Source: Siccirubricoccus sp. G192
Lineage (GTDB): Bacteria; Pseudomonadota; Alphaproteobacteria; Acetobacterales; Acetobacteraceae
Reading direction: 5' to 3'
Length of the DNA: 64,000 bases
Assembly: GCF_019084075.1 (NCBI RefSeq)
Contig: NZ_JAHREN010000001.1
Coordinates: 1,957,501-2,021,500 of the forward strand
Shown: piece after piece, positions 45,585 to 54,717 of the stretch
Position numbering within the stretch: the first letter of the stretch is position 1
How the letters are laid out: every line of letters begins with the position of its first letter
Position numbers and translations under genes: made by a program
Notes under the pieces: model-generated
What the model was told of the DNA's origin: nothing
What the model saw: the letters and a program-made list of their open reading frames with translations, nothing else
Databases searched by the model: none

Positions 45585-47111
45585 ATGAACACGATCGATG
45601 CGCCCGCCCCCTTCGGGGATGCCACCGGCGGCCTGCTCGGCCTCTCGCAGCGCGTGCCGCCTTCCAATCTGCAGGCGGAACAGGCGCTGCTCGGCGCCCT
45701 GCTGGCCAATAACAAGGCCTATGAGCGGGTCTCCGAATTCCTGGCGCCCGAGCATTTCGCCGACCCGGTGCATGGCCGCGTCTTCCGTGCCATCCAGCGC
45801 CGGATCGAGGCCGGGCAGCTCGCCGATGTCGTGACCTTGCGGGCGGAATTCGAGCATTCCGGCCTGCTGGACGAGGTCGGCGGCCCGGCCTACCTGGCGC
45901 AACTGCTCTCGGCCATGATCGGCATCATCAATGCCGGCGAATATGGCCGGCTGGTGCATGACTGCTGGCTCCGCCGCCAATTGGTGGATGTGGGCGAGGA
46001 GGTGGTGAACCGCGCCTTCGGCGCCGAGCCCGAGCTCGACGCCAAGCAGCAGTTGGAAGCCGCCGAGCAGCGGCTATTCGATCTGGCCAAGGATGGCGGC
46101 TCGGAGGGCGGCTTCGTCACCTTCGAGCGCGCGCTCACCGATGCGGTGCTGGCGGCGGAGCGGGCCTTCTCGACGCCCGGCGGCGTCTCCGGCCTGTCTT
46201 CCGGCCTGCGCGACCTCGATTCCAAGACCGGCGGGCTGCATTCCTCGGATCTGCTGATCCTGGCCGGGCGGCCGGGCATGGGCAAGACCGCGCTCGCCAC
46301 CAAGATCGCCTTCGGCGCCGCCCAGGCTCTGGTGCGGGAGGCGCAGGAGAAGGGGGCGGATACGCTGCCGCGCGGCACGGTGGCGATCTTCTCGCTGGAA
46401 ATGAGCGCCGACCAGCTCGCCACCCGCCTGCTCAGCGAGGCCTCCCGCATCTCCGGCGACAAGATCCGCCGCGGCGACATCTCGCAGCGCGACTTCGACC
46501 GCTTCGTGGAGGTGAGCCGCGAGCTTTCCACCCTGCCGCTGGTGATCGACGACACTCCGGCCATCACCATCTCCGCGCTCCGCACCCGCTGCCGGCGGCT
46601 GAAGCGCACGCGGGGGCTGGAATTGGTGGTGGTGGACTACCTCCAGCTCATGCGGCCGGCGGCCGGGACCCGGCCGGAAAGCCGGGTGCTGGAGATTTCC
46701 ATGATCACCCAGGGGCTGAAGGCCATCGCCAAGGAATTGGCGGTGCCGGTGATTGCCCTGTCGCAGCTCTCCCGTGCGGTGGAGAGCCGGGAGGACAAGC
46801 GGCCGCAGCTTTCGGATCTCCGCGAATCCGGCTCGATCGAGCAGGACGCCGACATGGTGATGTTCGTCTACCGCGACGAATACTACGAGGCGCAGCGGGC
46901 CCCGAAACAGGTGGGCCATGAGAGCGAGGAGAAATTCCAGGACGCGCTTAACCAGTGGCAGCACCGCATGGAGCAGGTCCACAACAAGGCCGACCTCATC
47001 ATCGCCAAGCAGCGCCACGGCCCGACCGGCACCATCGCCCTGTTCTTCGAGGCCGAATTCACCCGCTTCGGCGACCTCGATGTCCAGCACCAGGGCCATG
47101 ACGGGTATTGA
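45585..47111 (+). CDS. dnaB: Replicative DNA helicase DnaB
   Basis: Hexameric fork helicase, 508 residues. The N-terminal primase-interacting domain (NLQAEQALLGALLANNKAYERV) is joined by a linker to the RecA-like domain with Walker A LAGRPGMGKTALA, the Walker B region LVVVDYLQLM and the SQLSRAVESREDKRPQLSDLRESGSIEQDAD motif. There is no intein. It is followed by alr 54 bp downstream, the usual alphaproteobacterial neighbour, with a small hairpin at 47129-47142 between them. Confidence 0.97.
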   Translation: MNTIDAPAPFGDATGGLLGLSQRVPPSNLQAEQALLGALLANNKAYERVSEFLAPEHFADPVHGRVFRAIQRRIEAGQLADVVTLRAEFEHSGLLDEVGGPAYLAQLLSAMIGIINAGEYGRLVHDCWLRRQLVDVGEEVVNRAFGAEPELDAKQQLEAAEQRLFDLAKDGGSEGGFVTFERALTDAVLAAERAFSTPGGVSGLSSGLRDLDSKTGGLHSSDLLILAGRPGMGKTALATKIAFGAAQALVREAQEKGADTLPRGTVAIFSLEMSADQLATRLLSEASRISGDKIRRGDISQRDFDRFVEVSRELSTLPLVIDDTPAITISALRTRCRRLKRTRGLELVVVDYLQLMRPAAGTRPESRVLEISMITQGLKAIAKELAVPVIALSQLSRAVESREDKRPQLSDLRESGSIEQDADMVMFVYRDEYYEAQRAPKQVGHESEEKFQDALNQWQHRMEQVHNKADLIIAKQRHGPTGTIALFFEAEFTRFGDLDVQHQGHDGY

Positions 47112-47128
47112 GCGGCCCGGTCGGCGGA

Positions 47129-47142
47129 GGGCGCTTGCGCCC
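47129..47142 (+). terminator. Small hairpin between dnaB and alr
   Basis: GGGCGC (47129-47134) and GCGCCC (47137-47142) with a 2-nt TT spacer. There is no T-tract; it may pause transcription rather than end it. Confidence 0.3.
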
Positions 47143-47165
47143 ACAGCCGTGAATCGGCCCGCAAA

Positions 47166-48257
47166 ATGATGGCACCCCAGGCGATACTGACGGTGGATCT
47201 CGGCGCCATCGCGGCCAATTGGGCGGCGCTGGCGGCCCGGCATCCGGGCGGCGCCGTGGCCGGGGTGGTGAAGGCGGATGCCTATGGGCTCGGCGCCGCG
47301 CCGGTGGCCCGGGCGCTGCTGGCGGCCGGCTGCCGGCATTTCTTCGTGGCGCATCTGGCCGAGGGGGTGGCGCTGCGGGCGGCGCTCGGGCTGGGGCCGA
47401 TGGTGGCGGTGCTGAACGGCTTCCCGCCCGGCGCGGATGCGGGGGCGGGGCTGCTCCCGGTGCTGAACGGGCTGGCGGATGCGGCAGCCTGGACCGCGGC
47501 GGCGCGGGCCGCCGGGCGGGCACCGCCGGCCATCCTGCATATCGATACCGGCATGGCCCGGCTCGGCCTGGAAGCGCGGGAGGTGGCGCGGCTGGCGGCG
47601 GAGCCCGCGCTGCTGGCCGGCCTCGATCTCCGGTTCGTGATGACACATCTGGCCTGCGCCGATGAGCCGGAGCACCCGCTGAACGCCCTCCAACTGGCGC
47701 GTTTCGAGGCGGCCTGCGCGCGGCTGCCGCCAGCGGCGCGGGAGGCGCCGCGCAGCCTGGCCAATTCCTCCGGCCTCTTCCTCGGCCCCCGCTTCGCCAG
47801 CGACCTGGCCCGGCCGGGCTGCGCCCTCTATGGCGTCAACCCGACCCCCGGCGTGCCGAACCCGATGCGCCAGGTGGCCTCCCTGGTCGCGCCGGTGCTG
47901 CAATTGCGGGAGGTCGCGGCCGGCGAGAGCGTCGGCTACGGCGCCACCTGGGTGGCGGCGCGACCCAGCCGGATCGCCACGGTTGCCGCGGGCTATGCGG
48001 ATGGATACCTTCGCGCCCTCTCGGGACGGGCGGCCGGTAGCTTTGCCGGCCAGGCCGTGCCGCTGGTTGGCCGGGTATCCATGGACCTCACCACTTTCGA
48101 CGTGACCGACGTGCCGGGCATCGCCCCTGGCGACAGGATCGAGCTGATCGGGCCGGACAATACGCCGGACGATGTGGCGGCGCGTGCCGGCACCATCGGC
48201 TACGAGATCCTGACCGCCCTCGGCGCCCGCTACCGCCGCGAGTATCGCGCGGCTTGA
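47166..48257 (+). CDS. alr: Alanine racemase
   Basis: PLP enzyme producing D-alanine for peptidoglycan, 363 residues. The PLP lysine is in GVVKADAYGLG, the catalytic tyrosine of the second half-site in ESVGYGATW, and DTGMARLGL and VGRVSMDLTTFDV are family motifs. Two tandem ATGs (47166 and 47169) are possible. Its TGA overlaps the ATG of mlaE by one base, so the cell-wall gene is coupled to the lipid-transport genes mlaE-mlaF. Confidence 0.96.
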   Translation: MMAPQAILTVDLGAIAANWAALAARHPGGAVAGVVKADAYGLGAAPVARALLAAGCRHFFVAHLAEGVALRAALGLGPMVAVLNGFPPGADAGAGLLPVLNGLADAAAWTAAARAAGRAPPAILHIDTGMARLGLEAREVARLAAEPALLAGLDLRFVMTHLACADEPEHPLNALQLARFEAACARLPPAAREAPRSLANSSGLFLGPRFASDLARPGCALYGVNPTPGVPNPMRQVASLVAPVLQLREVAAGESVGYGATWVAARPSRIATVAAGYADGYLRALSGRAAGSFAGQAVPLVGRVSMDLTTFDVTDVPGIAPGDRIELIGPDNTPDDVAARAGTIGYEILTALGARYRREYRAA

Positions 48258-49045
48258 TGGGCGCCCTCATCCTCGATCCGCTGGCGGCGCTCGGCCGCGC
48301 GGTGCTCGGCGCTTGCCGGGTCGCGGGCGATGTCGGGCTCTTCGCGCTGGAGGCGATCAGCCATCTGCTCCGCCCGCCCTTCTACTGGCGGCTGTTCTGG
48401 CGTGCCTTCGTGGAGGTCGCCTGGTTCTCGCTGCCGGTGGTGGCGCTGACCGCGATCTTCACCGGCATGGTGCTGGCGCTGCAATCCTATACCGGCTTCG
48501 CCCGCTTCAACGCGCAATCGGCGGTGGCGAGCGTGGTGGTCATCAGCCTGACGCGCGAGCTGGGGCCGGTGCTGGCCTCGCTGATGGTGGCCGGGCGGAT
48601 CGGTGCCGCCTTCGCCGCCGAGATCGGCACCATGCGCGTCACCGACCAGATCGACGCGCTGACGACGCTTTCCACCAACCCGATGAAATACCTGGTGGCG
48701 CCGCGCCTGCTGGCGGCGACCATCGCCCTGCCGCTGCTGGTGCTGGTGGCGGATATCCTCGGCGTCATGGGTGGCTGGCTGATCGGCACCTTCAAGCTGG
48801 GCTTCGTCTCGGCGGCCTATCTGAAATCCACCTTCGACTACCTGGAGGCGGATGACGTGATCTCCGGCCTGGTGAAGGCCGCGGTCTTCGGCTTCATCGT
48901 GGCGCTGATGGGCACCTGGTGCGGCTACAACAGCCGGGGCGGCGCGCAGGGCGTGGGCGGCGCCACCACCACGGCGGTGGTGGCCTCCTCCATCCTGATC
49001 CTGGCGCTGGACTATGTGCTGACCGAGATCTTCTTCGCGCAATGA
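48257..49045 (+). CDS. mlaE: MlaE-family ABC transporter permease
   Basis: Inner-membrane permease of the Mla-type phospholipid transport system that maintains outer-membrane asymmetry, 262 residues with about five helices. The characteristic cytoplasmic motif is MVAGRIGAAFAAEIGTMRVTDQIDAL. The ATG at 48257 overlaps the alr stop (TGATG). It partners with the ATPase encoded directly downstream. The MCE-domain protein (MlaD) and periplasmic MlaC are not in the window. Confidence 0.94.
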   Translation: MGALILDPLAALGRAVLGACRVAGDVGLFALEAISHLLRPPFYWRLFWRAFVEVAWFSLPVVALTAIFTGMVLALQSYTGFARFNAQSAVASVVVISLTRELGPVLASLMVAGRIGAAFAAEIGTMRVTDQIDALTTLSTNPMKYLVAPRLLAATIALPLLVLVADILGVMGGWLIGTFKLGFVSAAYLKSTFDYLEADDVISGLVKAAVFGFIVALMGTWCGYNSRGGAQGVGGATTTAVVASSILILALDYVLTEIFFAQ

Positions 49046-49881
49046 ACGCTTCCGATGACCGCAGGGCGGCGGCGCGGCCGGGCACCGGAGGTCCGGACCG
49101 GAGCGGCCGCGCGGGTGTGCCCAAGATCCGGCTGCGCGGGGTGCGGAAGGCCTTCGGCGCCAAGCAGGTGCTGGATGGCGTCGATCTCGATGTCGAGGCC
49201 GGGCATTCCATGGTGATCCTGGGCGGCTCGGGTTCCGGCAAATCCGTCACCATCAAATGCATCCTCGGCCTGATCGAGCCGGATGCCGGCAGCATCGAGA
49301 TCGATGGCCAGGACGTGCTGCGCCTGCCCCGCCGCGAGCGGGAGGCGATCGGCGACCGCATCGGCATGCTGTTCCAGAACGGCGCACTCTTCGACAGTCT
49401 GCCGGTCTGGGAGAATGTCTGCTTCAAGCTGCTGGCGCAGGGGCGCATCACCCGCGGCCAGGCGCGCGACCGGGCGGCGGAGGCGCTGGCGCAGGTGGGC
49501 CTCGCCGCCTCGGTGGGCGATCTCTACCCGGCGGAGCTCTCGGGCGGCATGCAGAAGCGCGTGGCACTGGCCCGCGCGGTGGCGGCGCAACCCGACATCA
49601 TCTTCTTCGACGAGCCGACCACGGGGCTCGACCCCATCATGGGCGCGGTGATCGACGGGCTGATCGTGGATTGCGTGAAGCGGCTGGGCGCCACCGCCGT
49701 CTCCATCACCCATGACATGGCGAGCGCGCGCCGCATCGGCGACATGGCGGCGATGATCCACAAGGGGCGCATCAGCTGGACCGGCCCAGCGGCGAGCCTC
49801 GGGCATAGCGGCAATGCCGTGGTGGACCAATTCGCCAATGGGGAGCGGGAGGGGCCGATCCAGATGGAGTTGCGCAGGTAG
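49042..49881 (+). CDS. mlaF: MlaF-family ABC transporter ATPase
   Basis: Energizes the MlaE permease, 279 residues. Walker A is GGSGSGKSV, the signature LSGGMQKRVALARA, Walker B IIFFDEPTTGLDP and the H-loop SITHDM; the GLDPIMGAVIDGLI stretch is typical of Mla-type rather than importer ATPases. About 25 extra residues precede the domain. The ATG overlaps the mlaE stop. A terminator-like hairpin follows the stop by one base. Confidence 0.94.
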   Translation: MNASDDRRAAARPGTGGPDRSGRAGVPKIRLRGVRKAFGAKQVLDGVDLDVEAGHSMVILGGSGSGKSVTIKCILGLIEPDAGSIEIDGQDVLRLPRREREAIGDRIGMLFQNGALFDSLPVWENVCFKLLAQGRITRGQARDRAAEALAQVGLAASVGDLYPAELSGGMQKRVALARAVAAQPDIIFFDEPTTGLDPIMGAVIDGLIVDCVKRLGATAVSITHDMASARRIGDMAAMIHKGRISWTGPAASLGHSGNAVVDQFANGEREGPIQMELRR

Positions 49882-49882
49882 C

Positions 49883-49907
49883 GGCAGGCCGGCTCGCCTG
49901 GCCTGCC
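49883..49907 (+). terminator. Terminator of the alr-mlaE-mlaF operon
   Basis: GGCAGGCC (49883-49890) pairs perfectly with GGCCTGCC (49900-49907) around a 9-nt loop, right after the mlaF stop codon. Confidence 0.65.
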
Positions 49908-50052
49908 TCCGGCACACAGCGGATTGTATCTCCCCCGGCTCCGCCCGTGCCGGATTTCCTGGCCCCGGCGAGCCACGCTGACGCATCCTCCCGGCCACGG
50001 ACCGCCACCGCATGGCAGGCGTTCCGCAAGAAAGGTCCTGGGAGGAACAAAG

Positions 50053-51381
50053 ATGGATCATTTCACCCGCCGCGGCACCCTCGCGCTCGGCGCCGGGGCG
50101 CTGGCCGCCACCGCGCTGCCGCGCCCTGCCGCTGCCGCCATTCCGCGCGCCGACATCCCGCCGCCGCGCCTGCCCATCGAGTCCGGTGCCAGCCTCCGCG
50201 TCATCCGCCCCGCCCGTTTCGTCGAGCCGGACGAGGTGATCTTCCGCGAGAACGCCGCCCGCTTCGCCGAGCAGCACAAGGTGCCGGTGCGCGTCGACTT
50301 CGTGGGCTGGGAGGATATCCGTGCGCAGACCGCGGTGGTGGCCAATACCGGTTCCGGCCCGGAGGTGGTGATCGGCTGGGGCGACGACCCGCATGTCTAT
50401 ACCGACAAGCTGATCAACCTGAACGATGTCGCGGAGTATCTCGGCCAGCGCTACGGCGGCTGGGCCTTCCTCGCGCAGAAATACGGCAAGCGGCACGGCA
50501 CCAATGACTGGATCGGCATCCCCTTCGGCGGCAGCGCCGGCACTATCGTCTACCGCACCTCCTCGGTGCGGGAGGCGGGGTTCGACCGTATCCCGGACGA
50601 CCATGCGGGCTTCCTCAGGCTCTGCCAGGGGCTGAAGCGCATCAACAAGCCGGCCGGCTTCGCGCTGGGCAATGCGGTGGGCGATGGCAACGGCTTCGCC
50701 AATTGGCTGCTCTGGTCGCACAACGCCTCGGTGGTGGACGAGGAGGGCAAGGTCTGCATCAACAGCCCCGAGACGATCGAGGCGCTGAACTACCTGCGGG
50801 AACTCTATCCCACCTTCGTCTCCGGCACGCTCTCCTGGCTCGACCCCAGCAACAACCGGGCCTATTCCGCGCAGGAGGTGCATCTCACCAGCAACGGCGT
50901 CTCGCTCTATTTCTCCCTGAAGAAGGACCCGCAGACCGCGGCCATCGCCGCGGATACCGAGCACGCGCCATTGCCGAAGGGCCGCGCGCCGGTGGCGCCG
51001 CAGGCCGCCACCGTGCTGAACGCCATGGTCTTCCGCCATGTCCGCTACCCGAATGCGGCGAAGGAGTTCATCCGCTTCATGCTGGAGGCGGAGCAGTACG
51101 ACCCCTGGCTCACCGGCTGCCTCGGCTACTGGTCGCAGCCGCTGGAGGCCTACCGGCAAAGCGCGGTCTGGGAATCCGACCCCAAGATCCGCCTGTTCCG
51201 CGACGGCATGAACAACCGGTACTGGGCCGGCTACAAGGGGCCGATCAGCCAGGCTTCCGGCGCGGTCAATGCGGATTACGTGCTGGTGCAGATGTGCGCC
51301 TCCGTCGCCTCCGGCCAGCAGACGCCGGAAGCGGCGGCGCGGGAGGCGGAACGCCGCGCCCGGCGGCATTACCGGAGCTGA
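50053..51381 (+). CDS. Extracellular solute-binding protein, family 1
   Basis: Periplasmic receptor of 442 residues for a carbohydrate- or polyamine-type ABC importer. The N-terminus MDHFTRRGTLALGAGALAATAL is a Tat signal peptide (RRGTLAL). Motifs typical of family 1 are VGWEDIRAQTAVVANTGSGPEVVIGWGDD and VRYPNAAKEFIRFML. GGAGGAAC precedes the ATG. No permease or ATPase follows, so it is an orphan within the window. It is inserted between mlaF and radA together with a dioxygenase and a DUF2171 gene. Confidence 0.9.
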   Translation: MDHFTRRGTLALGAGALAATALPRPAAAAIPRADIPPPRLPIESGASLRVIRPARFVEPDEVIFRENAARFAEQHKVPVRVDFVGWEDIRAQTAVVANTGSGPEVVIGWGDDPHVYTDKLINLNDVAEYLGQRYGGWAFLAQKYGKRHGTNDWIGIPFGGSAGTIVYRTSSVREAGFDRIPDDHAGFLRLCQGLKRINKPAGFALGNAVGDGNGFANWLLWSHNASVVDEEGKVCINSPETIEALNYLRELYPTFVSGTLSWLDPSNNRAYSAQEVHLTSNGVSLYFSLKKDPQTAAIAADTEHAPLPKGRAPVAPQAATVLNAMVFRHVRYPNAAKEFIRFMLEAEQYDPWLTGCLGYWSQPLEAYRQSAVWESDPKIRLFRDGMNNRYWAGYKGPISQASGAVNADYVLVQMCASVASGQQTPEAAAREAERRARRHYRS

Positions 51382-51401
51382 CAGGCCCCTGGGGGGCGGC
51401 A

Positions 51402-51426
51402 CCGGCGCGGAATGGCTCCGCGCCGG
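51402..51426 (+). terminator. Terminator after the family 1 solute-binding protein gene
   Basis: A 10-bp perfect stem (51402-51411 with 51417-51426) with a 5-nt loop, 21 bp past the stop codon and followed by TTG. Confidence 0.7.
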
Positions 51427-51548
51427 CTTGACCGGCCCGGCCCGGGCGGCGTTACCATGGCCGCCTGCCGGGTCGCCAAGGATCCGAGTGAGCCGGCGCG
51501 GCAATCCGCCGGCCGGCACAGGGCCAGCCGAATGGCCAGGAGGAAACA

Positions 51549-52448
51549 ATGACGCTGCAGCTCACCCCGCTCCATCCGCTCTTCGTTGCCGAGGTGCGCG
51601 GCATCGACCTGCGGCAGACCCCGGGGCCGGAGCTTTGCGCCGAGATCGACCGCGCCATGGACCGGTACGCGGTGCTGGTCTTCCCCGGCCAGGAGATCAC
51701 CGATGACCAGCAGATGGCCTTCGGCGAGGCGCTCGGCCCGCTGGAGCAGACGCGGGGCGTGGTGGATGTCCACAAGCAGCGCCTGGCGCACCGGCAGATG
51801 GCGGACATCTCCAATATCGACCTCGACGGCAAGCTGCTGGCCGCCGATGACCGCCGGCGGATGTTCAACCTCGGCAACCAGCTCTGGCACAGCGACAGCA
51901 GCTTCAAATCGACGCCGGCCAAGTATTCCATGCTGCTCGGCCGCTCGATCCCGCCCGAGGGCGGCGAGACGGGAATTCGCCGATATGCGCGCCGCCTGGG
52001 ATGCGCTGCCGGAGAAGATGAAGACCAAGGTCAAGGATCTGGTCTGCGAGCACAGCCTGATCTTCTCGCGCGGCCAGCTCGGCTTCAACGAATACACGGA
52101 GCAGGAGCGGCGGGACTTCGCGCCGGTGCAGCAGCGGCTGGTGCGCTGGCATCCGGGCTCGGGCCGGCATTCGATCTACCTGTCCTCGCATATCGGCCGC
52201 ATCCTCGGCTGGCCGACGCCGGAAGCCATGGCGCTGATCCGCCAATTGGTGGAATCGCGACCCAGCGGCCCTTCGTCCATACCCATCACTGGCGGCAATG
52301 GGACCTGGTGATGTGGGACAACCGCGCCACCATGCACCGCGCCCGGCCCTATGAGGACCAGACCTATCCCCGCGACATGCGCCGCGTGACGCTGACGGAT
52401 GTGGCGCCGACCCTGGAGCAGCCGGTGCCGGAGCGGCAGGCGGCCTGA
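51549..52448 (+). CDS. TauD/TfdA-family dioxygenase (two single-base frame breaks)
   Basis: Fe(II)/2-oxoglutarate-dependent dioxygenase, about 300 residues when repaired. Metal ligands are His and Asp in NQLWHSDSSF and the distal His in RATMHRARP; the 2-oxoglutarate-binding Arg follows in YPRDMRRVTL. Break 1: GGGAATTC at 51971-51978 should read GGAATTC, restoring ETEFADMRAAWDALPEK. Break 2: GGAATCG at 52251-52257 lacks one base, most simply GGAATTCG, restoring VEFATQRPFVHTHHW. Substrates of the family include taurine and aryloxyacids; the substrate here is unknown. A good AGGAGGAAA site precedes the ATG. Confidence 0.85.
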   Translation: MTLQLTPLHPLFVAEVRGIDLRQTPGPELCAEIDRAMDRYAVLVFPGQEITDDQQMAFGEALGPLEQTRGVVDVHKQRLAHRQMADISNIDLDGKLLAADDRRRMFNLGNQLWHSDSSFKSTPAKYSMLLGRSIPPEGGETGIRRYARRLGCAAGEDEDQGQGSGLRAQPDLLARPARLQRIHGAGAAGLRAGAAAAGALASGLGPAFDLPVLAYRPHPRLADAGSHGADPPIGGIATQRPFVHTHHWRQWDLVMWDNRATMHRARPYEDQTYPRDMRRVTLTDVAPTLEQPVPERQAA

Positions 52449-52546
52449 GGCATGGCGCTGCATCCCGGCGCGGGCCTGCGCATCCCGCACCTCGCCCGGC
52501 CGTTCCCCCTGTACGGGCCGCATCCCGCGGCCCGGGAGAGAAGGGG

Positions 52547-53074
52547 ATGCGCATGGTCGAGACCGGACAGATCCGGGAGCACATGCCGGTGGTGGGCTCC
52601 GATGGCGGGCATGTCGGCACCGTGGACGGGTTGGAGGGCGGCCGCATCCGCCTCACGCGCGGGGATGATCCGGGCGGCGCCGGGGAGCACCGCTTCCTGC
52701 CCCTCCGACTGGTGGCGGCCTCCGAGGGCGGGCAGGTGCGCCTGACCCTGCCGGCGCAGGACGCACGGGCGGTCGCCTTCGGCGCGCTCCGCATCGACGA
52801 GGCGGACGAGGCTGCCGCCCCGGAGGGTGGGCAGGTCGCGAACCGCGCGGACCAGGGGATGCCAGACATGATCGGGCAGGCCGGCGGCGGCAGCGGCATG
52901 GTCCATGGCGGCGGCATCACGGCCCATGGCGGCTCCGGCCTTGGCGATGAGAAGCCGCATGGTGGCGGCACGGGCGGCGGCGGCACGACCCGGCATGGCC
53001 ATCTCGGCAGCGGCCCGGGCATCCCCGACGACCCCAACATGAACCCAGGTGTGGCCAAGAATCCGGGCGCCTGA
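52547..53074 (+). CDS. DUF2171 family protein with Gly/His-rich tail
   Basis: Protein of 175 residues. The N-terminal DUF2171 domain has IREHMPVVGSDGGHVGTVDGLEGGRIRLTR, resembling PRC-barrel-like stress proteins of unknown function. The second half is low complexity, rich in Gly, His and Met-Asn/Pro (GGGSGMVHGGGITAHGG; DDPNMNPG). ATG 52547 or 52553 may be used; AGAAGGGG precedes them. It stands alone between the dioxygenase and radA. Confidence 0.78.
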   Translation: MRMVETGQIREHMPVVGSDGGHVGTVDGLEGGRIRLTRGDDPGGAGEHRFLPLRLVAASEGGQVRLTLPAQDARAVAFGALRIDEADEAAAPEGGQVANRADQGMPDMIGQAGGGSGMVHGGGITAHGGSGLGDEKPHGGGTGGGGTTRHGHLGSGPGIPDDPNMNPGVAKNPGA

Positions 53075-53215
53075 TCGGGGCGCCGCTTTTTCGCTTGGAG
53101 CGGCGCGCCGCAGCCGCTACACCACCGGCATGTTCACGTTTCGTGCCGAAACTCGCCTCCCTGCCGCGCCTCGCGGGCGGCGGGGGCTGGGCCGCGGCTA
53201 GGAAACCGCCCCATC

Positions 53216-54661
53216 ATGGCCAAGGACCGCACCCGCTTCGTCTGCCAGGCCTGCGGCGCCGCCCATCCGAAATGGGGTGGCCGCTGCGATGCCTGCGGCG
53301 AATGGAACACCATGCAGGAGGAAGCGCCGCCCCCGCGGCCGAGCGGCCCCACCGCCAAGGCCGGCGGCGGCCGGCGCGTGGAATTCGTGGGCCTCCAGGG
53401 CCAGTCCCGGCCGCCGCCCCGCCTCCCCACCGGCCTCGCGGAACTCGACCGGGTGCTGGGCGGCGGCATGGTGCCGGCCTCGGCCATCCTGGTGGGCGGC
53501 GATCCCGGCATCGGCAAGTCCACCATCCTGCTCCAGGCCGCCGCCCGCATCGCCGCTGCCGGGAAGCGCGTGCTCTATGTGAGCGGCGAGGAGGCGGTGG
53601 AGCAGGTGCGGCTCCGCGCGCTCCGGCTCGGGCTGGAGAAGGCGCCGCTGGCGCTGGCGGCGGCGACGGCGCTGCGCGACATCGCCGCCAGCCTGGAACA
53701 GGAAAGCGACGCCGCGCTGGTGGTGATCGACAGCATCCAGACGCTCTGGCTGGACGCGCTGGATTCCGCGCCGGGCACCGTGGCGCAGGTGCGCGCCTGC
53801 GCCGCCGAGCTGATCCGCCTTGCCAAGACCCGCGGCTTCGCCCTGGTGCTGATCGGCCATGTGACGAAGGAGGGCACCCTGGCCGGGCCGCGCGTGCTGG
53901 AGCACATGGTCGATGCCACGCTCTATTTCGAAGGCGATCGCGGCCACCAGTTCCGCATCCTCCGCGCCGTCAAGAACCGCTACGGCGCCACCGACGAGAT
54001 CGGCGTCTTCGAAATGACCGATCGTGGCCTAGTGGAGGTGCCGAACCCCTCCGCCCTGTTCCTGGCGGAGCGGCGCGGCAATGTCTCGGGCAGCGCCGTC
54101 TTTGCCGGGATCGAGGGCACCAGGCCGGTGCTGGTGGAGGTGCAGGCGCTGCTCTCGCCCTCCTCCGGCGGCAGCCCGCGGCGCTCGGTGGTGGGCTGGG
54201 ACCAGGGGCGGCTCTCGATGCTGCTGGCGGTGCTGGAGGCGCGCTGCGGCCTCTCGCTCGGCGCCAATGATGTCTACCTCAACATCGCCGGGGGGCTGCG
54301 CATCGCCGAGCCGGCGGCGGACCTGGCCGTGGCGGCGGCGCTTGCCTCCGCCGCCACCGATAGGCCGACCGATGCGGAGACCGTCTATTTCGGCGAGGTC
54401 GGCCTCTCCGGCGAGGTGCGCCAGGTGGCACATGCCGATCTCCGGCTGCGGGAGGCGCAGAAGCTCGGCTTCGCCGCCGCCGTGCTGCCCCGCCGCCTGG
54501 CCCGCGCCGGCCGCGCCCCGGCGGCGCTGGAGGGGCTGAAACTCACCGAGATCGGGCATATGGCCGATCTGGTGGCGCCCTTCGCCGAACGGAGTGTCAA
54601 GCGCGAGGCCGGCCGGGGCGGCGCCGCCGCAGCGGTAGGGGCGGCGGCGAAACCGGCTTGA
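53216..54661 (+). CDS. radA: DNA repair protein RadA
   Basis: RecA-like DnaB-type motor for branch migration in recombination, 481 residues. The N-terminal zinc finger is FVCQACGAAHPKWGGRCDACGEWNT (CX2C...CX2C), Walker A is VGGDPGIGKST, the RadA-specific motif is AVKNRYGATDEIGVF, and a C-terminal Lon-like domain contains DVYLNIAGGLRIAEPAADLA. A Pro-rich linker follows the finger. It lies near dnaB, cvpA and purF, the usual alphaproteobacterial order, though here accessory genes intervene. Confidence 0.96.
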   Translation: MAKDRTRFVCQACGAAHPKWGGRCDACGEWNTMQEEAPPPRPSGPTAKAGGGRRVEFVGLQGQSRPPPRLPTGLAELDRVLGGGMVPASAILVGGDPGIGKSTILLQAAARIAAAGKRVLYVSGEEAVEQVRLRALRLGLEKAPLALAAATALRDIAASLEQESDAALVVIDSIQTLWLDALDSAPGTVAQVRACAAELIRLAKTRGFALVLIGHVTKEGTLAGPRVLEHMVDATLYFEGDRGHQFRILRAVKNRYGATDEIGVFEMTDRGLVEVPNPSALFLAERRGNVSGSAVFAGIEGTRPVLVEVQALLSPSSGGSPRRSVVGWDQGRLSMLLAVLEARCGLSLGANDVYLNIAGGLRIAEPAADLAVAAALASAATDRPTDAETVYFGEVGLSGEVRQVAHADLRLREAQKLGFAAAVLPRRLARAGRAPAALEGLKLTEIGHMADLVAPFAERSVKREAGRGGAAAAVGAAAKPA

Positions 54662-54717
54662 GCGGCAGCCGCCGCCGGCCGCATCCTGCCGGGCAACAAG
54701 CCCCAGGAGGAAACCCC

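Noticed and set aside
53125-53150. A GTTC-containing sequence upstream of radA as an alphaproteobacterial LexA box
   Set aside because: Only one GTTC half-site is present; the second half of GTTC-N7-GTTC is missing.
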